Source: an uncultured Tolumonas sp.
Lineage (GTDB): Bacteria > Pseudomonadota > Gammaproteobacteria > Enterobacterales > Aeromonadaceae
Reading direction: 5' to 3'
Length of the DNA: 64,000 nt
Assembly: GCF_963676665.1 (NCBI RefSeq)
Contig: NZ_OY781378.1
Span: forward strand, 434,001 to 498,000
The translations under genes were made by a program, and so were the position numbers. Positions 44,892-54,025 of the stretch are shown in pieces (position 1 is the stretch's first letter; every line of letters starts with the position of its first letter). The notes under the pieces are model-generated. The model saw nothing but the letters and a program-made list of their open reading frames with translations. It did not search any database and was not told where the DNA came from.

Positions 44892-47462
44892 TTGGCGTCT
44901 TCTACAAACGGTAATATCGCCGCCGTTGGCACGATCACGATTGATGAAATGGGCTGTATTACCGCTTTTGATGATGTAGCGGTGCGTCTGTTTGGGTATG
45001 AATCGGTCGAAGTTGTGGGGCAGAATGTCTCCATGCTGATGCCAGAGCCCTACCATTCCCAACATGACGGTTATTTAGCCCGTTATCATCAAACATCAAC
45101 ACCGCATGTTATAGGCAAAGGCCGCGAGGTTACCGGGCGGCGTAAAGATGGTTCGCTATTTCCAGTCTGGCTGGCGGTCAATGAAGTCACCTTTGGCGCT
45201 AATCGTCTTTTCGTCGGCTGCATTGTCGACTTATCCGATCTCAAAGCCACAAAAGCCGATCTGCTCAGCAGCACCGAAGTGACGCGTGCGATTCTTGAAA
45301 CCGCCGTGAATCCAATCATTACCATCGACGCCAAAGGCCATATCTGTTCGTTTAATCCCGCAGCAGAACGCATGTTTCAATATACCGCCAGCGAAGCCAT
45401 TGGCTGTAACGTCAACTTACTCATGCCTTCCCCTTATCGGGAAGAACATGATGGTTACCTGTCGCGTTATTTACAGGAAGGTAACCCCCGCATTATTGGT
45501 GTGGGGCGTGAGGTGACGGCACAACGTAAAGATGGTTCCATTGTTCCCATTCATTTATCTGTGGGGGCGATGGAGATCACCGGTGAGCCGATGTTTGTCG
45601 GCATTATTTCCGATATCAGTGAACAAAAACGCCATGAGGCTGAGCTGCAAGCGAAAAAAGCCGCCGAAGCGGGGTCTCGTGCTAAATCGGCCTTTTTGGC
45701 GCACATGAGCCATGAAATTCGTACGCCGATGAATGCCATTCTCGGGTTTACTGAACTGGCATTACAAGATCACTCGCTGTCGGCTGAAACCGCCAAACAT
45801 CTGGATACCATATATGGCTCCGCTCGTGCGCTGCTGACGATCATCAACGACATTTTGGATGTCTCCAGATTGGAAGCGGGGAAATACAAACTGGAAATTA
45901 TCGGCTTTCATCTGCCTAATATGATTGCTGAGACGGTAGAGCTGATGCATCAGCGTGCCGCAGAAAAAGATCTGATCATCAGCATCGAATACGATAGTCA
46001 TCTGCCGCAACGTGTGATGGGCGATCCGACCCGGTTGCGTCAGGTCATCCTGAATTTACTCAGCAATGCGGTGAAATTCACCCATAAAGGCTCGATCAAA
46101 GTTGTGATTTCCGCAACAAGTAGCCCAGACCGCATTCAGTTTGATGTGGTTGACTCCGGTATTGGTATGTCGGAAGCGGAAATGGCCAAAGTATTTGAGC
46201 CTTTTATGCAGGCGGATAGTTCGATCTCCCGTCGTTTTGGCGGCACCGGGCTGGGGACGACCATTTGCAAACAAATCATTGATCTGATGAGCGGCGATAT
46301 CTGGCTTGAAAGTCAGTTAGGGGTTGGTACTTCGGTACATTTTGTTATTCCGTTGCCGGAAGCTGAGCCAGATCAGATTTGCCTGTATGAAGAGATCCAA
46401 AATAAAAGCGAAGATTTTATTCCGCCGCGCTTATTTAATGTGTTGCTGGTAGAAGATCTCGAAAATAACGCGTATCTGGCCACCATACGCCTGAAACAGA
46501 TCGGGCATGAAGTGGAATGGGCCAAAAATGGATTGGAGGCGATCGCGGCATATCAAAAAGGTGGGCACGATTTGATCTTGATGGATGTCATGATGCCGGT
46601 GATGGACGGCTTACAGGCAACCCGTGAGATCCGCCAATTAGAGGTGCTGCAAAACAAACATATTCCCATCATTGCACTCACGGCGAGTGTGATGAAAGAA
46701 GATGAGATGAAATATCTGGAAGCGGGAATGGATGCGATTGCCGGCAAACCGATCGATTTTGACCAGCTATTTTCGTTGATGGACGCAATGGTGCCGCAAG
46801 CGGCGGGACGGATAAACCATGCCATCATGATCGAAATGCCGGTGAATAAAAATATTGATTTAACCCCGTTGAGCCCGGCGGCTGATTACCAGAAAGCCAT
46901 GAAAAACTGGGTTGATGTTTATGCTTACATCAAAGCGCTAACTCAGTTTTCTCAGCAGCAAATTGATGATGCCGACGTTATTTTGCACTTGCTGGAACAA
47001 CACCCAGATGATGTTGAACCTGCTCGATCCGTTGCACATGCCCTTAAAGGGCTGGCTGGTAATCTGGCATTATCCAAAGTGGCTGATTTGGCTGTTCATA
47101 TCGACGGACATTTGAAGTCCGGGCGACGTGATGAGGCGAGCCGATTGTTAGAGCCATTACGTCAGGCGTTAATAGAAGCCGATAGCTGCATTCAGGCCTT
47201 ATCGCTGCCTAATTACGCGGGCATTTTACTGAAAGACTTTGATCGGGTTGCGGTGCAACAGTTGTTTAAACAATTGTCAGTCGCCTTAGATGAACTCAAC
47301 CCTGATAGCACAGAACCAATTATGAAGCAGATCAGCGAATACGTTCGCGGCAGCGATCTGGCGGACATTTATCACCATATTGAGCGATTCGATTTTCACA
47401 GTGCGAAAAAAGAATTGAAAAAATTAGCACAAAATCTGCTCGCCAATAGGAGGTCAGAATGA
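44892..47462 (+). CDS. Hybrid sensor histidine kinase (PAS-PAS-HisKA-HATPase-REC-HPt)
   Basis: About 856 residues, cytoplasmic (no membrane segment). Two PAS domains (about 10-125 and 130-255), both with GREVTGRRKDGS-type FixL-like segments. HisKA with the phosphoaccepting His in AHMSHEIRTPMNAILG, ATPase with NLLSNAVKF, DSGIGM and GTGLG, receiver with Asp in LILMDVMMPVMDG, and C-terminal HPt with ARSVAHALKGLAGNL. The only start I find is TTG 44892 with a weak ribosome site; the next ATG (44949) would cut into the first PAS domain. The stop overlaps the next gene by 4 bases, so the HD-GYP regulator is the likely phosphorelay target. Confidence 0.88.
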   Translation: MASSTNGNIAAVGTITIDEMGCITAFDDVAVRLFGYESVEVVGQNVSMLMPEPYHSQHDGYLARYHQTSTPHVIGKGREVTGRRKDGSLFPVWLAVNEVTFGANRLFVGCIVDLSDLKATKADLLSSTEVTRAILETAVNPIITIDAKGHICSFNPAAERMFQYTASEAIGCNVNLLMPSPYREEHDGYLSRYLQEGNPRIIGVGREVTAQRKDGSIVPIHLSVGAMEITGEPMFVGIISDISEQKRHEAELQAKKAAEAGSRAKSAFLAHMSHEIRTPMNAILGFTELALQDHSLSAETAKHLDTIYGSARALLTIINDILDVSRLEAGKYKLEIIGFHLPNMIAETVELMHQRAAEKDLIISIEYDSHLPQRVMGDPTRLRQVILNLLSNAVKFTHKGSIKVVISATSSPDRIQFDVVDSGIGMSEAEMAKVFEPFMQADSSISRRFGGTGLGTTICKQIIDLMSGDIWLESQLGVGTSVHFVIPLPEAEPDQICLYEEIQNKSEDFIPPRLFNVLLVEDLENNAYLATIRLKQIGHEVEWAKNGLEAIAAYQKGGHDLILMDVMMPVMDGLQATREIRQLEVLQNKHIPIIALTASVMKEDEMKYLEAGMDAIAGKPIDFDQLFSLMDAMVPQAAGRINHAIMIEMPVNKNIDLTPLSPAADYQKAMKNWVDVYAYIKALTQFSQQQIDDADVILHLLEQHPDDVEPARSVAHALKGLAGNLALSKVADLAVHIDGHLKSGRRDEASRLLEPLRQALIEADSCIQALSLPNYAGILLKDFDRVAVQQLFKQLSVALDELNPDSTEPIMKQISEYVRGSDLADIYHHIERFDFHSAKKELKKLAQNLLANRRSE

Positions 47463-48439
47463 AGAAAAAGATCCTACTGGTCGACGATGAGCCGAATAAT
47501 CTGCAATTACTCCGGCAGATATTGAGAACGTCATACCAGCTTATCTTCGCGCATAACGGGCAATCCGCGCTTGCTGCCGTGGCGGCGCATCATCCGGATT
47601 TGATCTTGCTGGATGTCATGATGCCGGATCTGGATGGTTATGAAGTCTGTCGTCGTTTAAAAGCCGATCCATTAACGCATGATATTCCAGTCATTTTTGT
47701 CACTGCGATGGGCGATGTTGATGATGAAGCTGCCGGATTTGATGTGGGGGCGGTGGATTACATCCATAAACCCGTTTCTCCCGCGATTGTGATCCGCCGG
47801 GTGCAAACTCATCTCTCACTGGTGCATGTCAAAGAACTGGAAGATAGTCAGCGCGAAGCGATTTATATGCTTGGTGCGGCGGGTCACTATAACGACAACG
47901 ATACTGGTCTGCATATCTGGCGCATGGCGGCTTATGCCAGAGCGATTGCGGAAGCCATTGGTTGGCCTGAACATATGGCAGAACGCTTGGAACTCGCCGC
48001 GCCGTTGCACGATACCGGTAAAATTGGGATACCGGATGGGATTTTGAAAGCCCCCCGCAAACTAACTGCGGAAGAGTGGGTGACCATGCGGCAGCACTCC
48101 CTCATCGGATATGAAATATTACAATGCAGTGATACACCCATTTTCAAAATGGCGGCTGAAATCGCGCTCTACCATCATGAAAAATGGGATGGCAGCGGTT
48201 ATCCGAAAGGGCTGGTTGGTGACAATATTCCACAGTCGGCACAGATCGTTGCCATAGCCGATGTTTTTGATGCGTTAACGATGAAACGTTCTTACAAAGA
48301 AGCCTGGAGCGTTGAAGCGTCGCTCGAAGAAATGCGCGCTAACAGCGGCACACATTTTAATCCGGCATTGCTGACGGTATTTCTGAATATCCTGCCCAAA
48401 ATCCTGAATATCAAAAATGAGTGGGAAGAAAAGGAATAA
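47459..48439 (+). CDS. Response regulator with HD-GYP c-di-GMP phosphodiesterase domain
   Basis: 326 residues. N-terminal receiver (about 1-125) with the phospho-Asp in LILLDVMMPDLDG; C-terminal HD-GYP domain (about 145-325) with HDTGKIGIPD and HHEKWDGSGYPKG, the full catalytic HD and GYP residues, so it should hydrolyse c-di-GMP. ATGA overlap with the hybrid kinase gene and an AGGAGG ribosome site immediately upstream. Together they form a light- or ligand-sensing, PAS-driven c-di-GMP turnover module; the signal is unknown. Confidence 0.94.
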   Translation: MKKKILLVDDEPNNLQLLRQILRTSYQLIFAHNGQSALAAVAAHHPDLILLDVMMPDLDGYEVCRRLKADPLTHDIPVIFVTAMGDVDDEAAGFDVGAVDYIHKPVSPAIVIRRVQTHLSLVHVKELEDSQREAIYMLGAAGHYNDNDTGLHIWRMAAYARAIAEAIGWPEHMAERLELAAPLHDTGKIGIPDGILKAPRKLTAEEWVTMRQHSLIGYEILQCSDTPIFKMAAEIALYHHEKWDGSGYPKGLVGDNIPQSAQIVAIADVFDALTMKRSYKEAWSVEASLEEMRANSGTHFNPALLTVFLNILPKILNIKNEWEEKE

Positions 48440-48663
48440 CATTCGTATCACTTTACATAACCGCTATTGCGGATATGGCAATTAACATGACATGTTGCAT
48501 TAACTGATTGTTTTGTAATCGAACAGTCTGAGTCGGGTTTGTATTGCTGACTTAAGCCAACTACGGTTAGAGTAACAAAGGAAGTTGTCATCCGTCTGTC
48601 ATTTCGGTGTGTTGTAACTGACATGCATTTGTCATCTGGCACACCAGCCAAAGGAGGCTGCCT
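48440..48663. other. Intergenic region upstream of phoH
   Basis: 224 bases with no gene. I see no clear promoter consensus; a sigma-54-like TGGCA...TTGCA pair is wrongly spaced. The strong AAAGGAG ribosome site of phoH is at its end. Confidence 0.5.
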
Positions 48664-50049
48664 ATGGATTGCGATGAACGTAAACTATTTGTCCTCGATA
48701 CCAACGTGCTGTTGCACGAACCTCTGTCCATCTACTCCTTTCAGGAACACGACATTGTCATTCCGATGACGGTGCTTGAAGAGCTCGATAACATCAAAGA
48801 TCGGCAAAAAGATGTCAGCCGTGAAGCGCGGGTAGCGATCCGCACGCTGGAAGATGTGTTTCGCGATGCTACACCAGAACAAATTACCAGCGGCATTTGC
48901 CTGACCGAAAAAACCAGCGGCGCAGGTTGCTGTGGTCTGATCTCCATTTTCAGCGATCACCATTTACCCGGTGGGGAAGAGGTCTTTACCAGTAAAGAAG
49001 CTGACAACCGCATCATCAATCTGGCGCTTTATCTGCAAAAAGTCCGTAAAGATCGCGAAGTAGTGCTGGTCACCAAAGACATCAATATGCGCCTGAAAGC
49101 CAAAGGGGCGGGGCTGGAAAAAGTAGAAGATTATCGCACCGACCAGTTAATCGACGATATTCGCCTGTTAGCAAAAGGCTTTCAGAAGATTGACGGGGCG
49201 TTCTGGGACAAGGTTGGCCAATGCGAAACGGTCTCTTATGGTCGCGATGTTAATCATCAAATCGACGACACCATTTTACCGGGTACACACATCAATCAGT
49301 ATCTGATCGATGAGGCGCAAACCTTTGCCGGACGGGTGCAAAAACACGAAGACGGCAAATTATTCATCAAAGATATTGGCTATGATCGTCTGATGAATCG
49401 CCACGCCTGGGGCGTACATCCGAAAAATATTTATCAGGGCATGGCGCTGGATGCGTTGCTCGATCCGACCATTGATTTGGTGATCCTGACCGGACCTGCC
49501 GGTTGTGGGAAGACCCTGTTGGCGGTTGCGGCAGCTTTAGAGCTGGTGATCGAACGTGGTATTTATGAACGTATCATCGTCACCCGCAACACACCGGAAA
49601 TTGCGGAAAGTATTGGTTTTCTACCCGGTACCGAAGAGGAAAAAATGCTGCCGTGGTTAGCAGCTGTCACCGATACGCTGGAAGTCTTGCACAAGCATGA
49701 TGAAAGCCGTGAAACTTCGCTGCAATACATCATGGAGAAAGCCAACATCCAGTTTAAATCGGTGAATTTCATGCGCGGACGCAGCTTCCAGAACACCTTT
49801 GTCTTATTGGATGAGTGCCAGAATTTGACCGCCTCACAACTGAAAACCATCATTACCCGCTGCGGCGAAGGTACTAAAATTGTCTGCTCCGGTAACTTGG
49901 CGCAGATCGATTCTAACTATCTGACCCCGGTGACATCCGGCCTGACCTATATTGTGGAACGTTTTAAAGACTTTGAAGGTAGTGCCAATATCTTCTTAAA
50001 TGGCGTTATTAGAAGTCGATTGGCCTCGTTTGCCGAAGAGAATTTGTAA
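48664..50049 (+). CDS. PIN-domain PhoH family ATPase
   Basis: 461 residues. N-terminal PIN ribonuclease-like domain (about 5-145) with DTNVLLHEP and the acidic residues DNRI and TKDINMRLK; C-terminal PhoH ATPase domain with Walker A GPAGCGKTLLA, and LLDECQNLT as Walker B. This is the PhoH2 layout, which acts on RNA (helicase plus nuclease) in some bacteria. The start is at a strong AAAGGAGG site. Confidence 0.9.
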   Translation: MDCDERKLFVLDTNVLLHEPLSIYSFQEHDIVIPMTVLEELDNIKDRQKDVSREARVAIRTLEDVFRDATPEQITSGICLTEKTSGAGCCGLISIFSDHHLPGGEEVFTSKEADNRIINLALYLQKVRKDREVVLVTKDINMRLKAKGAGLEKVEDYRTDQLIDDIRLLAKGFQKIDGAFWDKVGQCETVSYGRDVNHQIDDTILPGTHINQYLIDEAQTFAGRVQKHEDGKLFIKDIGYDRLMNRHAWGVHPKNIYQGMALDALLDPTIDLVILTGPAGCGKTLLAVAAALELVIERGIYERIIVTRNTPEIAESIGFLPGTEEEKMLPWLAAVTDTLEVLHKHDESRETSLQYIMEKANIQFKSVNFMRGRSFQNTFVLLDECQNLTASQLKTIITRCGEGTKIVCSGNLAQIDSNYLTPVTSGLTYIVERFKDFEGSANIFLNGVIRSRLASFAEENL

Positions 50050-50060
50050 TTTCCTGCCTG

Positions 50061-50077
50061 CCCCCTGTTTCAGGGGG
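50061..50077. terminator. Weak hairpin between phoH-like and thiQ 3' ends
   Basis: CCCCCTG (50061-50067) pairs with CAGGGGG (50071-50077) around a TTT loop, lying between convergent genes. T tracts are absent on both sides, so termination efficiency is doubtful. Confidence 0.45.
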
Positions 50078-50086
50078 TATTCAACA

Positions 50087-50785
50087 CTACAGCCCTAAGT
50101 AAGCGGCGAAGGCACGACTCGGTGGCTGCTGCAATGCTGCCATCGGTGCGATAAAGGCCAGTTTCCCGTCATCGACAAAACCCAGCCAGTCGGCCAGATC
50201 TTTTGCTTCCTGTGGCTGATGTGACACAAGCAAAACACCAATACGTTGTTCTGTCGCCAACATACGCACCTCCTGCATCATCTCCTGCCGTAAGGCCGGA
50301 TCAAGCGCGGAAAAGGGTTCATCCAGCAACAGATACGGTTTACGTCGTACCAGACAACGCGCTAACGCAACCCGTTGTTGTTGCCCGCCAGAAAGCGATG
50401 TCGGTAAACGATCAAGCAGTTCGCTGATCTGTAATCGTTCTGCTGCTTGCTGCAATGCGTTTTGCTCCAGCCGGGATAATTTCAGATTCGGCTGCAGACC
50501 CAGCCCAATATTCTGGCGCACGGTTAAATGTTCAAACAGGTTGTGCTGTTGAAACAGCATGGTAAATGGGCGCGCAGCGGGTGACAGCGCGGCGATATTC
50601 TGACCATCGGCGAGCAGGGTTCCGGCGGTGATTGGCACAAAACCGGCGAGCATTTCCAATAAAGTCGATTTACCGCTACCGGAGCGCCCCAGCAATAAGC
50701 CTATGTCACCCGGTTGCAGGTGTAATGAGAACTCAAACTGGCGCCCTTGCCGTTGGGTTTGTAACTGTTCAACCAATAACATCAT
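50087..50785 (-). CDS. thiQ: Thiamine ABC transporter ATP-binding protein
   Basis: About 232 residues. The ATG at 50785 overlaps the thiP stop by 4 bases; an ATG one codon on (50782) is 5 bases from GGAG and equally possible. Walker [10 protein letters not shown], signature [14 protein letters not shown], Walker [13 protein letters not shown] and the switch His in LVSHQ. It powers uptake of thiamine and its phosphates with ThiP and ThiB. Confidence 0.93.
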   Translation of the reverse strand: MMLLVEQLQTQRQGRQFEFSLHLQPGDIGLLLGRSGSGKSTLLEMLAGFVPITAGTLLADGQNIAALSPAARPFTMLFQQHNLFEHLTVRQNIGLGLQPNLKLSRLEQNALQQAAERLQISELLDRLPTSLSGGQQQRVALARCLVRRKPYLLLDEPFSALDPALRQEMMQEVRMLATEQRIGVLLVSHQPQEAKDLADWLGFVDDGKLAFIAPMAALQQPPSRAFAAYLGL

Positions 50786-52389
50786 GACTCCAGCAATGAC
50801 GGCGGTTCGCGGTGTTCCGTGCGGCTGGCCAGCCATTCCACCAACCAAAGTAATGTAATGCACAGCAGCAACAAGATCAGGGCGGTTGCTGCTGCCGCGC
50901 GCATTTGATAATGCCCAAGCTGTTGATAGAGCAACCACGGCAGAGTTTGTAGCTCATCACTGCCAAACATAGCGATCGCGGCTAAATCGCCAAGAGAAAA
51001 TATCATTCCCAAGGCCAACGCGCGGCCTGCCGGTCGGCACAATAATGGCCACTCCAGCCAACGCAGACGGGAAAACCCAGTTAAGCCTAAGCTGTCAGCC
51101 AGTCGATCGTAACGGAGCAATAAATCGGCCATCGGTTCTTGTAATGCCCGTAACGTATAGGGCAAGGCCGCGAGGGCATTCAGCAACATGACCAGCCAGA
51201 AACCATGCGCAAACAGATCGACCTTTTCCTGCAGCAAAATAAATAAGCCGGTACTGAGCACTGAGGTGGGGATCAGTAAAATCAACGAGCCGGTGCCCGC
51301 AAGTAAGCGCCCCCAGCGTGGTGACTGACGACGTATACTGAGATGACGGCAACTCAATAACAAACCGATGCTCAAAACCAGCGCTAATGTGCCTGCACTT
51401 AGCGCAATTTGTAATGACTGTAAGGTGGTGCGCAGCAACATCGATTGTTGCCATGCCAGATCAAACAAGGCCTGCAAGCCATACCAGACAATAGCGGCGA
51501 GAGGGGGCAGGAATAGACCTAAACCACACACTAAAGCCAGACAATCAGGTAACAGCGCATGGCGCTGATAATGGCATACCGGTTGATGTGACGATGACAG
51601 ACTCGCGGTCGCCGGTTTTAACCAGCCATAACTGAGCACCACCAGTGTGCCCAACAACAGCTGCCAGCATGCCAGTTGCCCGGCAGAAGCCAAGTCAAAA
51701 TCAAAGCGTAAGGCCTGATAAATCGCGACTTCCAGCGTAGTCGCTTGCGGGCCTCCGCCTAACGCCATCACGATGGTAAAGCTGGTAAAACAGAGCATGA
51801 AGATCAGGCTGGCTAAACCCGGTAATAGGCGACGCATCGCCGGCCATTCCAACCAGCAAAAACGGCTCCATTCCGGCATATCCAGCTGAGCGGCCTGACG
51901 CCAATGATTGGCCGGAATTTGTTCTAATGCTTGCACCAACCAGCGGGTTGCCAGCGGCATATTAAAAAAGACATGTGCCAGTAAAATGCCGGATAAACCA
52001 AACAGATAATCAGGTAGTGGCAGGCCGATTTGCCGCATCAGTTGTGTGAGCCACCCTTGCGCACCATGCACGGCGACCAGTCCGAAGAGGGCAATAATAA
52101 CCGGTAACACCTGCGATAACCCAAACAGATGTAATAACAGCGTTTTTCCGGGAAATTGGCGGTGGAACAACGCCCGAGCGAGAGGAATAGCCAGCAGTAA
52201 ACTCAGCAGTGCAGAAAGCGCTGCCTGTTTGAGGCTAAACCAGGCCACATGGGTCAGATAGCTGTCTTGCCATAATAAGAGTGCGCTGGTTTCCGGCTGA
52301 CTTAACAGTGCCGCCAACGGGCCAAGAGTGACAGATAAAATCAGGGCGGCCACCAGACCGCCCGAGACCCACCAGAAACGGCGTAACAT
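50782..52389 (-). CDS. thiP: Thiamine ABC transporter permease
   Basis: 535 residues (E. coli 536) from ATG 52389, which overlaps the thiB stop (TGATG). About 12 membrane segments in two homologous halves, with two EAA-type loops (for example the LALGMIFSLGDLAAIAMFGSDELQTLP and SFTIVMALGGGPQATTLEVAIYQAL regions). Inner-membrane channel for thiamine, TMP and TPP. The frame extends upstream to 52425 but that is inside thiB. Confidence 0.93.
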   Translation of the reverse strand: MLRRFWWVSGGLVAALILSVTLGPLAALLSQPETSALLLWQDSYLTHVAWFSLKQAALSALLSLLLAIPLARALFHRQFPGKTLLLHLFGLSQVLPVIIALFGLVAVHGAQGWLTQLMRQIGLPLPDYLFGLSGILLAHVFFNMPLATRWLVQALEQIPANHWRQAAQLDMPEWSRFCWLEWPAMRRLLPGLASLIFMLCFTSFTIVMALGGGPQATTLEVAIYQALRFDFDLASAGQLACWQLLLGTLVVLSYGWLKPATASLSSSHQPVCHYQRHALLPDCLALVCGLGLFLPPLAAIVWYGLQALFDLAWQQSMLLRTTLQSLQIALSAGTLALVLSIGLLLSCRHLSIRRQSPRWGRLLAGTGSLILLIPTSVLSTGLFILLQEKVDLFAHGFWLVMLLNALAALPYTLRALQEPMADLLLRYDRLADSLGLTGFSRLRWLEWPLLCRPAGRALALGMIFSLGDLAAIAMFGSDELQTLPWLLYQQLGHYQMRAAAATALILLLLCITLLWLVEWLASRTEHREPPSLLES

Positions 52390-53390
52390 CAATGGCTGAC
52401 AGCCTGTAACCATTCTTTTACCCAAACCTTACGTTGCGTGCCCAGTTTTTTGGCATCCACCGATAATGTTTTGGCTGGCGTTTCGTTTTGGTTGAAATCT
52501 TTTGGCAGTGTTACATTGGTGACCGGATACATCCAGTTGCCTTCCGGGATCAGATTCTGGAAGCGATCAGTCAGCATAAATTGCATAAATTGCTGTGCTA
52601 GTTTTGGTTGTACGGCATTTTTCAATTGGGCGGCGACTTCTACCTGACGCACATGCCCTTCACTGAACAAGGCAGCCCGATACTGCAGATTATGTTCTGC
52701 CAGACGGTGATAGGCCGGTGACGTGGTGTAAGAGAGCACCAGATCAGACTGACCTTTCAGAAACATGCCGTAAGCTTCGCTCCAGCCCTTGGTTACGGTG
52801 ACGGTTTTTTTCGCCAGTTGTTCCCACGCGGCAGGCGCTTTTTCGCCATACACCTGTTTTACCCACAACAACAGACCTTGCCCGGGTGTACTGGTGCGTG
52901 GATCTTCATAGATGATTTTCAGATCGTTACGCTCGACCAGCTCTTTCAGGCTTTGCGGCGGCTGTTTCAGTTTGCTGCTGTCATACACAAACGAGAAATA
53001 ACCATAATCAAAGGGCAGGAAGGTGTTGTCTTGCCAACCGCCGGGCAGACTTAAACTTTTCAGATCGGTGTGATGTGGTGTGAACAGTTTACTGTTGTGC
53101 GCATCGGCCAGCATGGCTTCATCCATGCCCAGCGCGACGTCGGCTTTGCTGTGTGAACCTTCGAGTTTCAGACGATTGAGGATCGCCACACCATCTTCGA
53201 GTTTGACCCATTTCAACTCGCAGTTACATTCCGCTTCAAAGGCGAGTTTGATTTTCGGGCCCGGGCCCCATTCGCCGGCAAACGAGTCGTAGGTATAAAC
53301 AGTTAACACCGGTTTTGTTTCGGTAGCTTGAGTAAACCCAGATGCAGTGAATAAAGCGGCAGCCAGAGATAATGACCAGGAAAGACGCAT
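52389..53390 (-). CDS. thiB: Thiamine-binding periplasmic protein
   Basis: 333 residues from ATG 53390, chosen because GGAG lies 6 bases before it; signal peptide to about residue 22. Type of E. coli TbpA/ThiB: LTVYTYDSFAGEWGPGPKIKLAFEAEC, a YDYGYFSFVYD segment, and WVKQVYG. It captures thiamine for ThiPQ. First gene of thiBPQ, downstream of a TPP riboswitch. Confidence 0.93.
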   Translation of the reverse strand: MRLSWSLSLAAALFTASGFTQATETKPVLTVYTYDSFAGEWGPGPKIKLAFEAECNCELKWVKLEDGVAILNRLKLEGSHSKADVALGMDEAMLADAHNSKLFTPHHTDLKSLSLPGGWQDNTFLPFDYGYFSFVYDSSKLKQPPQSLKELVERNDLKIIYEDPRTSTPGQGLLLWVKQVYGEKAPAAWEQLAKKTVTVTKGWSEAYGMFLKGQSDLVLSYTTSPAYHRLAEHNLQYRAALFSEGHVRQVEVAAQLKNAVQPKLAQQFMQFMLTDRFQNLIPEGNWMYPVTNVTLPKDFNQNETPAKTLSVDAKKLGTQRKVWVKEWLQAVSH

Positions 53391-53499
53391 GCTGTACTCC
53401 ATAAAATATTCTAACGGTTCATCATGAACCTTATTGAAACAACAGGATGATCAGTATGGGCGTCAATCGTTTGTAACAGAAACGGCATAACATGGCTTA

Positions 53500-53578
53500 T
53501 CTCAAATCCCTACGCCAGTATGAGCTGGATCAGGTTCGCCGGGTGTGATCTCAGCGGACGCCCGCACCCCGTTTGAGA
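53500..53578 (-). promoter_or_regulatory. TPP riboswitch (THI box) of thiBPQ
   Basis: On the minus strand, P1 stem TCTCAAA/TTTGAGA (53572-53578 with 53500-53506) encloses the TPP aptamer core: GCTGAGATCACACC, GAACCTGATC and CTGGCGTAGGGA, in that order. It lies 110 bases before the thiB start. TPP binding should lower expression of thiBPQ. Confidence 0.95.
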
Positions 53579-53731
53579 AACAATCATATTTTAATATCGA
53601 AACGTTATTCTAGTAGCGAAACTGGGGTAAAACCAGTGACGGAACGGTTCAGTGGTGCTAGTTTTTGATGGTATCCGGTTGAGTTTACAGAAGCCATGAC
53701 TGATTTTTAATCTTTTTTCGAGGAGAACACT

Positions 53732-54025
53732 ATGCTGACGACTACCCGGGAACGCCGTACCTTCATGCGCATGGTGATCAACGCACCTGTCACGTTGGTG
53801 CGTGGTTCAGAACGGATTATTGCAACTTGTCGTGATCTCAGTGCTAATGGGATGTCGATTGAAGCAGAAGTGGCCGCTGTTTTTACCGTTGGTGAACAAC
53901 TGAGTGTCAGTTTGTCGACCAACAGTAATGCACTGCCGCCGTTTGTGGCCGAGGCTAAAATCATTCGCGCAGATAAAGTGGATGGTGTTTATCAGTTAGG
54001 GGTTGAGTTTGTAGTCGTAAGCTGA
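53732..54025 (+). CDS. Small single-domain PilZ protein
   Basis: 97 residues consisting only of a PilZ domain: RERRTFMRM at the N-terminus (RxxxR) and DLSANGMSI (DxSxxG) near residue 40, the two c-di-GMP-binding motifs. Probably a cytoplasmic c-di-GMP receptor. GAGGAG precedes the ATG. Its last 34 bases overlap the 3' end of the convergent transglutaminase-like gene. Confidence 0.88.
   Translation: MLTTTRERRTFMRMVINAPVTLVRGSERIIATCRDLSANGMSIEAEVAAVFTVGEQLSVSLSTNSNALPPFVAEAKIIRADKVDGVYQLGVEFVVVS

Noticed and set aside
48470-48520. Possible sigma-54 promoter upstream of phoH
   Set aside because: TGGCA and TTGCA occur but the GG-GC spacing is wrong.
50786-50938. N-terminal extension of thiQ
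   Set aside because: It lies inside thiP and the translation is unlike any ThiQ start.
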